64,000 bases of DNA from Corynebacterium aurimucosum (lineage in GTDB: Bacteria > Actinomycetota > Actinomycetes > Mycobacteriales > Mycobacteriaceae): the NCBI RefSeq assembly GCF_030408555.1, contig NZ_CP047048.1:558001-622000 (forward strand), written 5' to 3'. How positions within the stretch are numbered: position 1 is the stretch's first letter; each line of letters begins with the position of its first letter. Under the pieces are notes generated by a model that made no database searches, had not been told where the DNA came from, and saw nothing but the letters and a program-made list of their open reading frames with translations. The translations under genes and the position numbers were made by a program. This document shows, piece by piece, positions 1 through 9,302 of this stretch.

Positions 1-720
1 GCCGGATGGAACCTGGTGCAGGCCGAATCCGCCGCCAAGGGCCGCGCGGGCGTGGGCATCCTATCGAAGCATGCGCTTGGCGACGTCTCCGTAGGCTTCG
101 GCTCCTTCGCCGAATCCGGCCGCTTCATCGCCGCCACCGTGGAAGGCGTGCGCGTGGCCTCTTTGTATCTGCCCTCCGGCGATACTGATTCCCCGAAGCA
201 GGATGAGAAGTACCTCTTCTTGGATGAATTCTCTGAAGTTTTGGATGAGATGGCCGCGACGTATCCGGAGTCTGTTATCGGCGGTGATTGGAACATCTGC
301 CACCGCGCCCAGGACTTGAAGAACAACAAGCCCAACGAGAAGAAGTCCGGACACTTGCCGGAGGAGCGAGCCTTCATGGACCGCGTTTTTGGCTCTTTCC
401 CGGATGATGAGCCCCAGGAGAAGAAGGGGCTTGGGGACTGGCTCGGCGTGGTGGACTACGAAACCAAGACCGCCTGGGAGGCGGCCAAGGATCCGCAATG
501 GTTTGACGTCGCCAGGCGCCTGCACCCGGAGGCCGAGGGGCCCTATACCTGGTGGACCTACCGCGGCCAGGCTTTCAACAACGACGCCGGGTGGCGCATT
601 GACTATCAGGCTGCCACGAAGGCCATGCTGGAGCGCGCGCAGCGCACGTGGGTGGAGAAGGCGCCGACGGTGGAGGAGCGCTGGTCCGATCACTCTCCGC
701 TTCTGGTGGAGTACAAGTAG
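1..720 (+). CDS. xth: Exodeoxyribonuclease III (5' end cut by window edge)
   Basis: The frame is open from base 1, so the start lies outside the window; 239 residues are visible. Motifs of the exonuclease III / AP endonuclease (EEP phosphatase) fold are present: GGDWNICH near visible residue 94, GWRIDYQ near 199, and the C-terminal SDHSP with the catalytic Asp-His pair. Known role of the family: Mg2+-dependent cleavage at abasic sites and 3'-5' exonuclease in base excision repair. Followed at 66 bp by a small membrane protein gene. Confidence 0.93.
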   Translation, partial: AGWNLVQAESAAKGRAGVGILSKHALGDVSVGFGSFAESGRFIAATVEGVRVASLYLPSGDTDSPKQDEKYLFLDEFSEVLDEMAATYPESVIGGDWNICHRAQDLKNNKPNEKKSGHLPEERAFMDRVFGSFPDDEPQEKKGLGDWLGVVDYETKTAWEAAKDPQWFDVARRLHPEAEGPYTWWTYRGQAFNNDAGWRIDYQAATKAMLERAQRTWVEKAPTVEERWSDHSPLLVEYK

Positions 721-785
721 CCCACATCAAGTAGTGGTACGATAATCCCGTCTTAACGTCCTTTTCTATTTCGCAGGAGATGCTC

Positions 786-977
786 ATGACCCGCGCAATC
801 ATCTACTTTGTCCTCGGCGCTATTCTGCTTGCCCTGGGTATCTGGTGGTGGACCATCGTCGGACCGTCCTTTGCCTTCCTTGGCCCGATCGTCCTCCAGG
901 GTGTTGGCGGCGCGTTCATGGTGGCCGGTTTCGCCGTGATGATGGACGTTATTAGCCCGACCTCCCGCAAGATTTAA
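786..977 (+). CDS. Small two-helix membrane protein, unknown function
   Basis: 63 residues with two hydrophobic stretches (about residues 3-24 and 28-52) joined by a short SFAFLGP turn. The ATG at 786 is preferred over the one at 780 because AGGAG at 774-778 sits seven bases upstream of it. The polar tail ISPTSRKI is short. It lies between xth and trpS on the same strand. No catalytic motif is visible and I do not recognise a named family. Confidence 0.75.
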   Translation: MTRAIIYFVLGAILLALGIWWWTIVGPSFAFLGPIVLQGVGGAFMVAGFAVMMDVISPTSRKI

Positions 978-1025
978 CCGACGCAGCGCCTCCCCGGCGG
1001 AGGCGGCAGAGTAGAGTGATCAACC

Positions 1026-2060
1026 ATGACTGACTCCACTTCTGCATCGACCTCCGCTTCTCGAGTCCTCTCTGGTATTCAGCCCACGGCGGACTCCTAC
1101 CACCTGGGTAACTACCTTGGAGCGCTCAAGCAGTGGATTGACCTGCAAGACTCCCACGAGGCTTTTTACTTCATCCCGGACCTGCACGCCATCACAGTGG
1201 AGCAGAACCCGGAGGAGCTGCGCCACCGCACCGTGGCGGGCGCCGCGCAGCTCATCGCATTGGGCATTGACCCGGCGAAATCCACCCTCTTCGTACAATC
1301 CCACGTCCCCGCACACGCGGAGCTGACGTGGGTTTTGCAGTGCCTGACCGGCTTCGGTGAGGCTTCCCGCATGACCCAGTTCAAGGACAAGTCCCTCAAA
1401 CAGGGCCAGGACCGCACGTCCGTGGGCCTATTTACCTATCCCGTCCTGATGGCCGCGGATATCCTCCTGTATTCCCCGCACTATGTGCCGGTGGGGGAGG
1501 ATCAGCGCCAGCACCTTGAGCTCACCCGCAACCTGGCGGAGCGCTTCAACAACAAGTACGGCGAGGTCTTCCGTGTGCCGGAGGCCTTCATTCCGGAAGG
1601 TTCGGCCAAGATTTATGACCTGCAGGAGCCAACGGCCAAGATGTCGAAGTCGGGTGCTAACCCGAAGGGCATCGTAAACCTGCTCGATGCTCCCAAGACC
1701 TCCGCCAAGCGCATCAAGTCCGCGGTGACCGATGACCTTGGCGTGGTGGCCTTTGACCGCGAGAAGCAGCCCGGTGTGTCCAACCTGCTGGCCATTCAGT
1801 CCGCGCTGACTGGCGAGAGCATCCCGGACCTCGTGGACAAGTACGAGGGCCAGGGCTATGGCCACCTGAAGGTGGACACGGCGGAAGCACTTGAGGCTTT
1901 CACCACTCCGCTGAAGGCTCGCTACGACGAGCTCATGGAAGACCGCGGCGAGTTGGAGCGTATTTTGGCCAAGGGCGCCGAGCACGCCACGGAGATTGCC
2001 ACCCCGCTCGTGGACAAGGTCTACGAGGCGGTGGGCTTTCTCCCCGCGCGTCGCGGCTGA
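1026..2060 (+). CDS. trpS: Tryptophan--tRNA ligase
   Basis: 344 residues, normal length for bacterial TrpRS. Class I synthetase signatures are clear: a HIGH-type motif HLGN near residue 26 inside [15 protein letters not shown], and KMSKS near residue 205. It charges tRNA-Trp in the cytoplasm, using ATP. The ATG follows a short gap after a GGCGGAGG purine run. It precedes the YihY-family gene by 74 bp. No T-box or leader peptide was seen upstream, so special regulation is not evident. Confidence 0.97.
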   Translation: MTDSTSASTSASRVLSGIQPTADSYHLGNYLGALKQWIDLQDSHEAFYFIPDLHAITVEQNPEELRHRTVAGAAQLIALGIDPAKSTLFVQSHVPAHAELTWVLQCLTGFGEASRMTQFKDKSLKQGQDRTSVGLFTYPVLMAADILLYSPHYVPVGEDQRQHLELTRNLAERFNNKYGEVFRVPEAFIPEGSAKIYDLQEPTAKMSKSGANPKGIVNLLDAPKTSAKRIKSAVTDDLGVVAFDREKQPGVSNLLAIQSALTGESIPDLVDKYEGQGYGHLKVDTAEALEAFTTPLKARYDELMEDRGELERILAKGAEHATEIATPLVDKVYEAVGFLPARRG

Positions 2061-2134
2061 GTTGGCTAGCATGATGAAGACTGTGTAGAGGATTCTGTAA
2101 CTTATTTCTGTAATTCATAAAAAGGGGAAAGCCT

Positions 2135-3217
2135 GTGGCGCCAACGACTCAACCCGATGAGAAAAAGACTGATGATTACGGCATCGAGCGTGCATATGCC
2201 GATGAGCCGGGAGCGGTAGATAAGGTCCGCGAGAAGTCCGGTTTTATCGACCACATCATGAAGATGCTGGATCGCTACGGTAGCCAAGGCGGCAACCAGT
2301 TCGCGGCCGGAATTACGTATTTCTCGGTTCTTGCTATCTTCCCCATCTTCATGCTCACGGTGGCAGCCATCGCCACCGTGTTGGCCAATCGCCCCGATCT
2401 CATGCAACAACTGGAAGAGCAGATCGCGAACGCCGTGTCGGGCGATCTGGGGGATTCGATTACGGAGCTTCTCCATACCGCGATTGAACAGCGCGGTGCG
2501 ATGTACGGCATCGGTGGCCTCACCACCCTGTGGTCTGGGCTCGGCTGGATGAATAACCTGCGCATCGGCATTTCGGCGATGTGGATGCAGGATCCGACTG
2601 ACGCCCCGGGCAACTTTGTGACCAAGAAGCTCAGCGACCTGCTGGGGCTCATCGGCCTGCTCGTGGCCATGGTTATCGCCTTCGGCGTGACGGCGGCGGG
2701 TTCCTCCGGACTGACCCAAAAGATCTTCGAGTGGGTTGGTATCGAGTCCTTCCCAGGAATGGGAACGGTGCTGGTTATCGCCGGCATCGTGATCGGTCTC
2801 ATCGCTAACTTCCTCGTCTTCTGGTGGATGGTGGCTTTCCTGCCGCGCACGAAGGTGCCCACCAAGTCTGGTCTGAAGGGCGCGGCTATCGGCGCTGTGA
2901 TCTTTGAGGCCATCAAACAGCTGTCCACCATCATCATGTCCTCCGCGGCAGGCAACCCGGCCGGCGCCGTGTTTGGCCCGGTGATCGTCCTCATGGTGGT
3001 CATGTACTTGGTCTGGCGCGTCGTGCTTTACGTCTCCGCCTGGACAGCCACCACCGAGGAGTCCCTCGAGCTGCTGGTTCCGCCGGTTCCGGATCAGGCA
3101 GTCATCCGCGTCCGCAACGAGATCCGCCAGGGCCCGAACACGGGCGTGACCTTGGGCGCCGGTGCTGCCCTTGGTGCGGCCGCCGCGGGTGCGTGGGCCC
3201 TGCTGCGGCGAAAGTAG
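2135..3217 (+). CDS. YihY/BrkB-family inner membrane protein (YhjD-like)
   Basis: 360 residues starting at GTG behind AAAAGGGGAAAG. About five to six hydrophobic helices lie between residues 60 and 300 (e.g. ITYFSVLAIFPIFMLTVAAIA, LLGLIGLLVAMVIAFGV), with an Ala/Gly-rich C-terminus ending in LLRRK. The pattern of the first helices matches the YihY/BrkB (formerly 'ribonuclease BN') family. Function is not established for most members; some have been proposed to export lipids or solutes. The RDD gene starts seven bases after its stop, suggesting co-transcription. Confidence 0.85.
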   Translation: MAPTTQPDEKKTDDYGIERAYADEPGAVDKVREKSGFIDHIMKMLDRYGSQGGNQFAAGITYFSVLAIFPIFMLTVAAIATVLANRPDLMQQLEEQIANAVSGDLGDSITELLHTAIEQRGAMYGIGGLTTLWSGLGWMNNLRIGISAMWMQDPTDAPGNFVTKKLSDLLGLIGLLVAMVIAFGVTAAGSSGLTQKIFEWVGIESFPGMGTVLVIAGIVIGLIANFLVFWWMVAFLPRTKVPTKSGLKGAAIGAVIFEAIKQLSTIIMSSAAGNPAGAVFGPVIVLMVVMYLVWRVVLYVSAWTATTEESLELLVPPVPDQAVIRVRNEIRQGPNTGVTLGAGAALGAAAAGAWALLRRK

Positions 3218-3223
3218 GGCGGG

Positions 3224-3964
3224 ATGCTACCAGCGTCTTTTGCCCCGAACCTTTATACGCACTTCACCCTGGATTCGCGCGCGACCTCACGCGAGCTCAG
3301 CGTGCAGCTAGCGGCTGCCGACGCCCACCTCGAAGGCCTCGGCTACCTCCCCGAGGACTCCGAACGCGAGGAACTCGCCGTTGCCGCCCGCATTCTCTGC
3401 GAGCCCTCGTCCCGAGCCAGCTATGACCAAATGATGGAATCAGGTGCTCGGCTCACGTGGGCGCAGCTCGATGACTACGCCACTACCGGCCGCTGGGGCG
3501 AGAGCTATCATGCTGCCACACCCGCCGCGCCTGTTCAGGACGCCCCGCGCGCTACTCCTGGCACCCGAGTGCTTTTGGCCGTCATCGACTACGTCATTGC
3601 GGCGATTGGTGTGTCCCTCTTGCTAAGCGTCGGGGTATACAACTCCACTCTCAATGAGGTCTGGCTCACCAGTTTCTCGGGGATCATCACGGTGGCCTAT
3701 TACATCTGCTTCGAAGTCCTAGTTGGGGCAACGCCGGCGAAGCTGATAGCTGGATACACGGTGCGCGATGTCACCACCCACAACAAGCTCACCTGGCAGC
3801 AGAGCATCAAGCGCAACTGGTGGCGCGTGGCCTCCCTCGTGCCGCTCATCGGCCCGCTCATTGCCTTCTTTGGTGCCCTGTACGTGGTGACCACGATTGG
3901 TCCGAAGAATGCGCTGCGCGGCCAGCACGACATTATGGCTAACGCCGAAGTAGTGAAAAAGTAG
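3224..3964 (+). CDS. RDD-family membrane protein with J-domain-like N-terminus
   Basis: 246 residues. Residues 1-75 look like a degenerate J-domain (LYTHFTLDSRATSREL ... ILCEPSSRASYDQMM resembles the last helix of DnaJ domains) but there is no HPD triplet, so Hsp70 stimulation is unlikely. Residues about 105-235 form an RDD domain: GTRVLLAVIDYVIAAIGVSLL opens the first helix with an Arg-x-x-Ala-x-x-Asp pattern, then two more helices. Its 3' end overlaps the convergent carboxypeptidase gene by 26 bp. Role unknown; RDD proteins are small membrane proteins, some linked to ion transport. Confidence 0.75.
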   Translation: MLPASFAPNLYTHFTLDSRATSRELSVQLAAADAHLEGLGYLPEDSEREELAVAARILCEPSSRASYDQMMESGARLTWAQLDDYATTGRWGESYHAATPAAPVQDAPRATPGTRVLLAVIDYVIAAIGVSLLLSVGVYNSTLNEVWLTSFSGIITVAYYICFEVLVGATPAKLIAGYTVRDVTTHNKLTWQQSIKRNWWRVASLVPLIGPLIAFFGALYVVTTIGPKNALRGQHDIMANAEVVKK

Positions 3965-5159
3965 CAACCACTACGACCAGGAGAGCGACGAGCCCTGCCA
4001 CGAGCCACCCAATCCAGCCCTGCGAGTCCCCAAAGGATGAAGACCCCGCAGTCGCCTCCGGGGTGGCGGGCGTGGACGGCGTGGTAGGAGCCGGGGTGGT
4101 TGGTGCAGATTCCGAGGGCTCCTCTTGTCCAGCCGCGAAATCATCCACAAGCCCTACGCCATCGCCGGGGCGGACGTCGGAGGCTTCGTCGAGAAGCATC
4201 TGCGCCTGCTCCCAAGCGCGGAAACCATGCTCGACGGTTGTATCGAGGAGGACCGCCTGCAGGCGGCGCCCGCCGCGATTAATCGCGCCGACGAAGGTAT
4301 GGTGCGCGTCCTCGGTATAGCCCGTCTTGCCGCCGATACCATCCGGGTCGTTGAGGAAGAGCCCATTGTCGTTCCACAGCTCATAACCGGGCATGTCACC
4401 CCAGCCGGGAAACTCCACGTGCTCGGTATCGACGATGCGCGCGAAGGTGTCGTTGGCAAAAGCCGCGCGGTAGATCAACGAGATATCCGCCGCGGACGTC
4501 GACATGCCTGCCGCGTCCAAACCGGAGTAGCTCGCCGCCACCGTCGAGCGCGTGCCAATCTCCTGTGCCTTCGCGTTGACTTTCTCCAGCGCCTTCTCAT
4601 CCCCGCCAACAGCCTGCGCGAGGGCGTGCGCGGCGTCGTTGCCGGAAGCCATGAGTAGACCCTGTAAAAGCTGCTCCACGGTATAGACACCATCGGGGCC
4701 GAGGCCGACGGCGGAGCCTTCGACGGAGGCGTCGTCAAGCGTGGCGGTGATGCGCTGGTCCAGGGGCAGCTCTTCGATGACCACGAGCGCCAGCAGCGCC
4801 TTGATGATGGAGGCTGGGCGGTAGCGCCCGTTGGGATCCTTCATGGCGATGATTTCGCCAGTATCCAGGTCGCTAACCATCCACGCCGAAGCCACAACGT
4901 CCTTATTGACCCGAAAACCGCGCGGGGCTGTCACACCGCACGCAGCGCCCTCAACCGCGGGAAGGGGAGTGGGCGCTTCCTGGCCAGGTGCCAACCTCTC
5001 AGAGGTGGTCGTCGGTTCCTCGGGAACAAGGGAATGCGGGCAGGAGTCGGTATCCGGCGCGGTGGTGCGCGTGGGCGATGAGGACTCTTCCTCTTCTGCA
5101 AACGCGGGCGGCGTCGCGGCTAAGGCGAGGGCAGTGAGGATCGCGGGGACATGTTTCAT
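3939..5159 (-). CDS. D-alanyl-D-alanine carboxypeptidase (PBP5-type, membrane anchored)
   Basis: 406 residues from ATG at 5159, where a signal peptide begins (MKHVPAILTALALAATPPAFA). The three active-site motifs of S11 serine peptidases are present: SIIK (catalytic Ser, residues near 122), SGN (near 181) and KTG (near 279). A Pro/Thr/Ser-rich linker precedes a C-terminal transmembrane helix (GWIGWLVAGLVALLVVVVATF) ending in LLRR, so the enzyme is tethered to the outer membrane face. It trims the terminal D-Ala from peptidoglycan stem peptides. Divergent from the gene starting at 5199. The frame is open further upstream, but that extension overlaps the divergent gene and has no signal sequence. 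Confidence 0.92.
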   Translation of the reverse strand: MKHVPAILTALALAATPPAFAEEEESSSPTRTTAPDTDSCPHSLVPEEPTTTSERLAPGQEAPTPLPAVEGAACGVTAPRGFRVNKDVVASAWMVSDLDTGEIIAMKDPNGRYRPASIIKALLALVVIEELPLDQRITATLDDASVEGSAVGLGPDGVYTVEQLLQGLLMASGNDAAHALAQAVGGDEKALEKVNAKAQEIGTRSTVAASYSGLDAAGMSTSAADISLIYRAAFANDTFARIVDTEHVEFPGWGDMPGYELWNDNGLFLNDPDGIGGKTGYTEDAHHTFVGAINRGGRRLQAVLLDTTVEHGFRAWEQAQMLLDEASDVRPGDGVGLVDDFAAGQEEPSESAPTTPAPTTPSTPATPEATAGSSSFGDSQGWIGWLVAGLVALLVVVVATFSLLRR

Positions 5160-5198
5160 AGCGTGCTTAATCCTAGACCGCGTCCTAGGATGATCCTC

Positions 5199-6083
5199 AT
5201 GCATGACGCACCTCTGATTAGCCCCGAAAATAAAGACTCCGGCGCTGAGATTTTCGCCGGTCTGCCCAAGGTGACGCTCTTGGCGCCGTTGCCCACGGAT
5301 GCTTCCACCCCAGAGGAGCTCCGCGCGGCCACGCACGCTGTTGTGCAGGCGCTTGCCAGCGACCACGTGGTCTACGCCGAGCTCCGCCTGTGCCCCAGTG
5401 CTTTCTCCTTCGGTGCCGCCGAGGCGCTCGCTGCGGCGCGGGAAGGACTCGACGTTCCTGGAATTGATGCTCGCCTCCTCGTTGAGGGCGATGCCAATAG
5501 CTGGGATGTAGGCGAAGGCGTTGCTGGTGCTGCGCTGACAAAGTTGTCTGCGGCTGAGAAGCTCCGCGCAGATTTCATCCCGTGGGAGCGGGACGTTGCC
5601 TCCTATGAGGATGCCGTGGTGGCTGTGCAGGCGGGTGCGACACGCCTTGTGCACGCCACTGATCTTGTCGATGACTTCAGCGCTGATCTCGACGGCGTTC
5701 GCCCTGGCAAGGCATCCGCGTGGGTGCGGGATCGCCGCATCGCGTTGACCTTCGCGCCGCTGGAGGAGCTGCCCGCAGAGGAGCTGGCTGACCATCCTCT
5801 GCCGCTGCTGCAGCAGCTTGGCTTTACCTGCACCGTGGCAGGCGAGAAGCTCAGTGACGTTTTCCTGGCCCTGAGCGAGACCTTCGGCTATGGGCTGGAG
5901 GAGTTCTTCGATCTCACTATCAAGGCGATTGAGAACTCTTTTGCCAGTGAAGAAGACCGCCAGCGCCTCATCGAGCAGGAAATCCTACCCGCCTACGAGG
6001 AGCTAGCGGATCCGGAATTCGCGGAAGACGCTTCTGATGTGAACGCTTCCGAAGCGGAAGAAGACAGCGAGTCTTCCGAGTAA
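5199..6083 (+). CDS. Adenosine deaminase-like protein
   Basis: 294 residues from ATG 5199 (AGGA at 5187-5190 gives good spacing; ATG 5190 is an alternative). It resembles the amidohydrolase adenosine/AMP deaminase superfamily: 'LPKVTLLAPLPTDAS' at the start, VVYAELRLCP near residue 60 and 'PLPLLQQLGFTCTVAGEKLSDVFLALSETFGY' near 210, the last echoing the C-terminal part of adenosine deaminases. The metal-binding HxH (usual 'KAELHxHLDG') and later His/Asp ligands are not seen, so it is probably not a functional deaminase. The Glu/Asp/Ser-rich tail is unstructured. Function unknown. Confidence 0.6.
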   Translation: MHDAPLISPENKDSGAEIFAGLPKVTLLAPLPTDASTPEELRAATHAVVQALASDHVVYAELRLCPSAFSFGAAEALAAAREGLDVPGIDARLLVEGDANSWDVGEGVAGAALTKLSAAEKLRADFIPWERDVASYEDAVVAVQAGATRLVHATDLVDDFSADLDGVRPGKASAWVRDRRIALTFAPLEELPAEELADHPLPLLQQLGFTCTVAGEKLSDVFLALSETFGYGLEEFFDLTIKAIENSFASEEDRQRLIEQEILPAYEELADPEFAEDASDVNASEAEEDSESSE

Positions 6084-6086
6084 AAA

Positions 6087-7325
6087 CTAGAAGCGGGAGA
6101 AGCGCTTCGTCAGCATTTCCTCCAGGCCCTTCCAGGACTCCGCGTGCTCGGTGTAGGGCTTGGAGGGCACGTAGCCTGCGTGCTCGGTGGAACCCAGCAT
6201 GTAGCCCAGGTAGTCCTGGAAGCGCGGGTTCTGCAGCATGTAGGAGTTGATGGAGTCATCCCCGGCCCAGTCGGCGGCATCTGCGCAGACCTCGTAGCAA
6301 CGGCTCATCTGGTCCGTATCAACGGATTCGGGGCCCTTTTCAATATCGCGGACAATGCCGTAGAAGCTGTACTGGTTATCCGGGTGAACGGTGACCTCGA
6401 GCTCACCAGCGTTCGCTGCGGCAACGACTTCCTCCCAGGTGGATACCTTTGCTAGGTCGTGGTCATCGTTTTCCATGATCCAGCGCACCAGCACCTTGGA
6501 GCTGGGGAAGGTGAAGATTTCGCCCCACTTGCCCAAGAAAACCGGCTTGCCGTCGAGGTAGGTGCGCAGGGTGTAGACCGTCCTCTGATCGGCGGTGATC
6601 TTCACCGGGTCGATGCCCGCGGCTGCCCAGGGGGAGCTGTCATAAGGATCGGCGGATTCTGCGGCGGCCTTGCGCTCTTCCTCGGCCTTCTTGCGGGCTT
6701 CCTCTGCTGCTTCGCTGGCGGCGGAGATGCGGGTGGCGGCGTTGGTGGTTGCATCCTGGGTGAAGTCAGAGGAAGGAACGACCTTGACCACCTTGTCGAG
6801 GTCTTCGATGACCGAGCGCCAGTTGCTGTGGATAACGCGGCCCACGCCGGACCACTCACTCATGCCCTGTTCACCGGCGTAGTGATCGGCTCCGCGGGCA
6901 GGGTTGCGCAGGATGGAGTGCGATGCGAAGAAGATGACGGTGTGTTCCGCGGCGCAGACCTCCGCTAGTGCCTGTGCAATCTCCAGGCAGCGTGCGACGG
7001 TGGACACGTTCTCGTGGCTGGGGCGGCCGGCCAGGTGCTTCGGCATGCCGATGAGGTCGTAGACGCGTTTCTTTTCTGGCACGACACGGTCCGCCGCTTG
7101 GGAATTAAAGGCTTCCCACTTCGGGTGGTCGAGCAAGTCGTGCTTCGTGCCGGATTCGAGGAAGCAGAGCATCTCGGCTTCGGTGTTAAAGAGCAGGACG
7201 GATTCGTCGTCACCGAGAAAGGCCTGCCACTCGGAACCGTTCTGGCGCCACTTTGGCGCCCATAGGGTATAAAAATCGCCCTCAGAAAGGGAGAGCTTGA
7301 TGGGGACAATAGCGCGGGTGTTCAT
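6087..7325 (-). CDS. Conserved hypothetical protein with internally duplicated domain
   Basis: 412 residues; ATG 7325 preferred to TTG 7331. I do not recognise a named family. Two halves look homologous: residues about 17-75 (FYTLW ... FLGDDESVLLFNTEAEM ... HPKWEAFNSQ) and about 250-305 (VYTLR ... FLGKWGEIFTFPSSKV ... WEEVVAA), each followed by a helix of similar pattern (ARCLEIAQALAEVC, SRCYEVCADAADWAG). They are separated by a charged Ala/Glu/Lys segment (residues about 205-225) that could form a coiled coil. No signal peptide or membrane segment; probably cytoplasmic. It is the last gene before the convergent deaminase-like gene. Confidence 0.7.
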   Translation of the reverse strand: MNTRAIVPIKLSLSEGDFYTLWAPKWRQNGSEWQAFLGDDESVLLFNTEAEMLCFLESGTKHDLLDHPKWEAFNSQAADRVVPEKKRVYDLIGMPKHLAGRPSHENVSTVARCLEIAQALAEVCAAEHTVIFFASHSILRNPARGADHYAGEQGMSEWSGVGRVIHSNWRSVIEDLDKVVKVVPSSDFTQDATTNAATRISAASEAAEEARKKAEEERKAAAESADPYDSSPWAAAGIDPVKITADQRTVYTLRTYLDGKPVFLGKWGEIFTFPSSKVLVRWIMENDDHDLAKVSTWEEVVAAANAGELEVTVHPDNQYSFYGIVRDIEKGPESVDTDQMSRCYEVCADAADWAGDDSINSYMLQNPRFQDYLGYMLGSTEHAGYVPSKPYTEHAESWKGLEEMLTKRFSRF

Positions 7326-7336
7326 GGGCAAATAGT

Positions 7337-8203
7337 CTACCCTGTGGGCCTCCAGAAGCCTTTGAAAGCCATCCCCATGTTGTTGGTGCGCAGTGGATTG
7401 GTTTGCACGGGGCTGCCGGCCTCCACCATCTGCCCGTCACCGGAGTACATGGCCACATGCCCATCCCACACAACGAGGTCGCCGGGCTGCAGCTCATCCG
7501 CGCTCACCTGGCGGCCCACGGTCTGGCTTTCAGCGGTGCGCGGCAGTTCCACCCCAGCCTGGCGCCAAGCCCATTGGGTTAGCCCCGAGCAATCGAAGCT
7601 GCCGTTGCCGGTGCCGCCCCATCCATAGGGTGTGCCCAGCTGGGAGAGTGCGGCTTGCACCGCGGCCTGGCCTTGCGCGCTTCCTTTGCTATCAGAGGAC
7701 GAGGACGTGGTCAGCGCGTGGCGTGCTCCGCCTTCCTCCTGCGGACCGCGCACTGAAGGGCGCACCGCGCGTTGTGCAATGGGCACGAGGGGCGCGGCCG
7801 CCTGAAGGAGCTCCCCGGCCAGCTGCTTTACGCGCAGCATCGCCTTGCCGACGTACTCCATTGCCAAGGCCTGCAAAGCCGAGCGGGCTGCGGCCTGTGT
7901 GGCTGGGTTGGGGATGAGCAAGCCCAAGGCTAAAGGCAGTCCGCGCTGGAGCAACTCGAATCCCAGCCCGATGAGGTCCCTGACGGCCGCCGAGATGAGC
8001 CCGCGCGCGGAATCTAGCGCAGAGCGCGCCGTGGAAAGGTCCTCGGTGGCCTGGCGTGCGGTGGCGAAAAGCGCCCGCGGATCTCCGTGCGCTATCTCCG
8101 CTAAGGGCCCGGCAGCAGTGAGATCGGGCACAGTGGGCAGGGAGACATCGGGAAGCTGTGCCGGCTGCATCCGAGCGATGTGAGCGATTGCTGACTCCAA
8201 CAT
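7337..8203 (-). CDS. NlpC/P60-family peptidase with helical N-terminus
   Basis: 288 residues from ATG 8203 (GTG 8206 is equally possible). The C-terminal ~110 residues are an NlpC/P60 domain: catalytic Cys in FDCSGLTQWAW, His in WDGHVAMYSG, and a Gln/Asn-type third residue further on. Such enzymes cut D-iGlu-to-diaminopimelate bonds in cell wall peptides. The N-terminal half is Ala-rich and helical with no classical signal peptide. The start overlaps the stop of the small EspC-like gene upstream, so the two are translationally coupled; I infer that they may be secreted together, perhaps through a type VII-like route. Confidence 0.82.
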   Translation of the reverse strand: MLESAIAHIARMQPAQLPDVSLPTVPDLTAAGPLAEIAHGDPRALFATARQATEDLSTARSALDSARGLISAAVRDLIGLGFELLQRGLPLALGLLIPNPATQAAARSALQALAMEYVGKAMLRVKQLAGELLQAAAPLVPIAQRAVRPSVRGPQEEGGARHALTTSSSSDSKGSAQGQAAVQAALSQLGTPYGWGGTGNGSFDCSGLTQWAWRQAGVELPRTAESQTVGRQVSADELQPGDLVVWDGHVAMYSGDGQMVEAGSPVQTNPLRTNNMGMAFKGFWRPTG

Positions 8204-8487
8204 CACAGACCCCCACAGGCGCTAGCAAGAGCACCGTCAGCGTCCTCGGCCTCGCGGGCCATGCGGAAGCTGGAGTCCGCCACAGCTCCGGCATCCGCCC
8301 TGACCTGGGCAAGGCGGGCAGCGAGGTTTTCCATGGCGGAGTTAAATGCGCCGGTGAAGCCACCCAGAACGGAATCTATAGGTAACGCAGGAGGGGGAGT
8401 GGCGGAGGCTTGGGAGACGGTGGCCAGTTCGTGTGCCAGCCGGCGGGTGTATTCGGTGTCAATAGTGAATGTGTCAAAGCTAGTCAT
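8203..8487 (-). CDS. Small helical protein, EspC/WXG100-like
   Basis: 94 residues predicted as two long helices separated by a Pro-rich turn (TPPPALPIDS, residues 31-40), the size and shape of EspC/ESX-type secreted proteins; there is no Trp-x-Gly, so it is not a classical WXG100 member. FDTFTIDTEYTRRLAHELATV at the start resembles EspC-type 'DTDALRAHAR' openings. It overlaps the NlpC/P60 gene by one codon junction (stop and start share bases). Identity as an ESX-associated substrate is an inference; no ESX core genes lie in the window. Confidence 0.6.
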   Translation of the reverse strand: MTSFDTFTIDTEYTRRLAHELATVSQASATPPPALPIDSVLGGFTGAFNSAMENLAARLAQVRADAGAVADSSFRMAREAEDADGALASACGGL

Positions 8488-8548
8488 GCCTTTTTAGACT
8501 GCGCCGCCCGCTGATCGGTTCCCGGCGGATTCTTATACAGTGAAGGGC

Positions 8549-9184
8549 ATGGATATCCACGTAGTAGACCACCCCCTCGCCGCCTCCCGGCTCACGCTGA
8601 TGCGTGATGCCCGCAGCGATAACACCGCTTTCCGTGCCGCCCTGCGAGACCTGGGCACCATGCTGGTGTATGAAGCAGCCCGTGATTTGCCCGTCGAGCA
8701 TTTTGATTGCGTCACTCCCGTCGCCACGGCGGAGGGCACCCGCCTGCAAAACCCGCCGATTATCGTGCCCATCATCCGTGCTGGTCTGGGCATGATTGAC
8801 CCGGCCCTGTCCATGATTCCGGATGCCCAGGTCGGCTTCATCGGTATGGCGCGAGATGAGGAAACCCACGAGCCGGTGCCTTATCTGGAGGCCCTACCGG
8901 AGGATCTCAGCGGCCGCAGCGTCTTCGTGGTTGACCCGATGCTCGCCACGGGTGGTTCCCTCCTGCACTCCCTGAAGCTCCTTGCGGACCGTGGCGCTAC
9001 CGACATCACGGCGATCTGCATGGTCTCCGCCCAGCCGGGCGTTGATGCGCTGGCTAACTCGGGCTTGCCAGTTCGCTTGGTCACTGCAGTGATTGATCCG
9101 GCCCTCAACGAGGACGCTTATATCGTGCCGGGGCTGGGTGACGCCGGCGATCGCCTCTATGGCCCCCGCAATATCGACCTGTAG
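8549..9184 (+). CDS. upp: Uracil phosphoribosyltransferase
   Basis: 211 residues from ATG 8549 ([11 protein letters not shown] is the usual start of the family; the ATG at 8540 lacks better spacing). The PRPP-binding loop [11 protein letters not shown] lies near residue 128, and the C-terminal uracil-binding [12 protein letters not shown] motif is intact. It converts uracil and PRPP to UMP in pyrimidine salvage. Divergent from the EspC-like gene, and followed by the amidohydrolase gene after 118 bp. Confidence 0.97.
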   Translation: MDIHVVDHPLAASRLTLMRDARSDNTAFRAALRDLGTMLVYEAARDLPVEHFDCVTPVATAEGTRLQNPPIIVPIIRAGLGMIDPALSMIPDAQVGFIGMARDEETHEPVPYLEALPEDLSGRSVFVVDPMLATGGSLLHSLKLLADRGATDITAICMVSAQPGVDALANSGLPVRLVTAVIDPALNEDAYIVPGLGDAGDRLYGPRNIDL

Positions 9185-9302
9185 CGAAACCGTCGGTCAG
9201 GGCAGACCGCTCAGTATATCTAGCGTGTGACCTGCCCGGCTAACTGAACCGCATGGTCTAGTTGTAGACTCTTCCCAGGAGGAAACCACGGAGGAGGAAG
9301 CA

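Noticed and set aside
5160..5795. N-terminal extension of the carboxypeptidase frame
   Set aside because: Overlaps the divergent deaminase-like gene; the signal peptide begins at 5159.
5199..6083. Calling this gene a functional adenosine deaminase
   Set aside because: The metal-binding HxH and later ligands are not visible in the translation.
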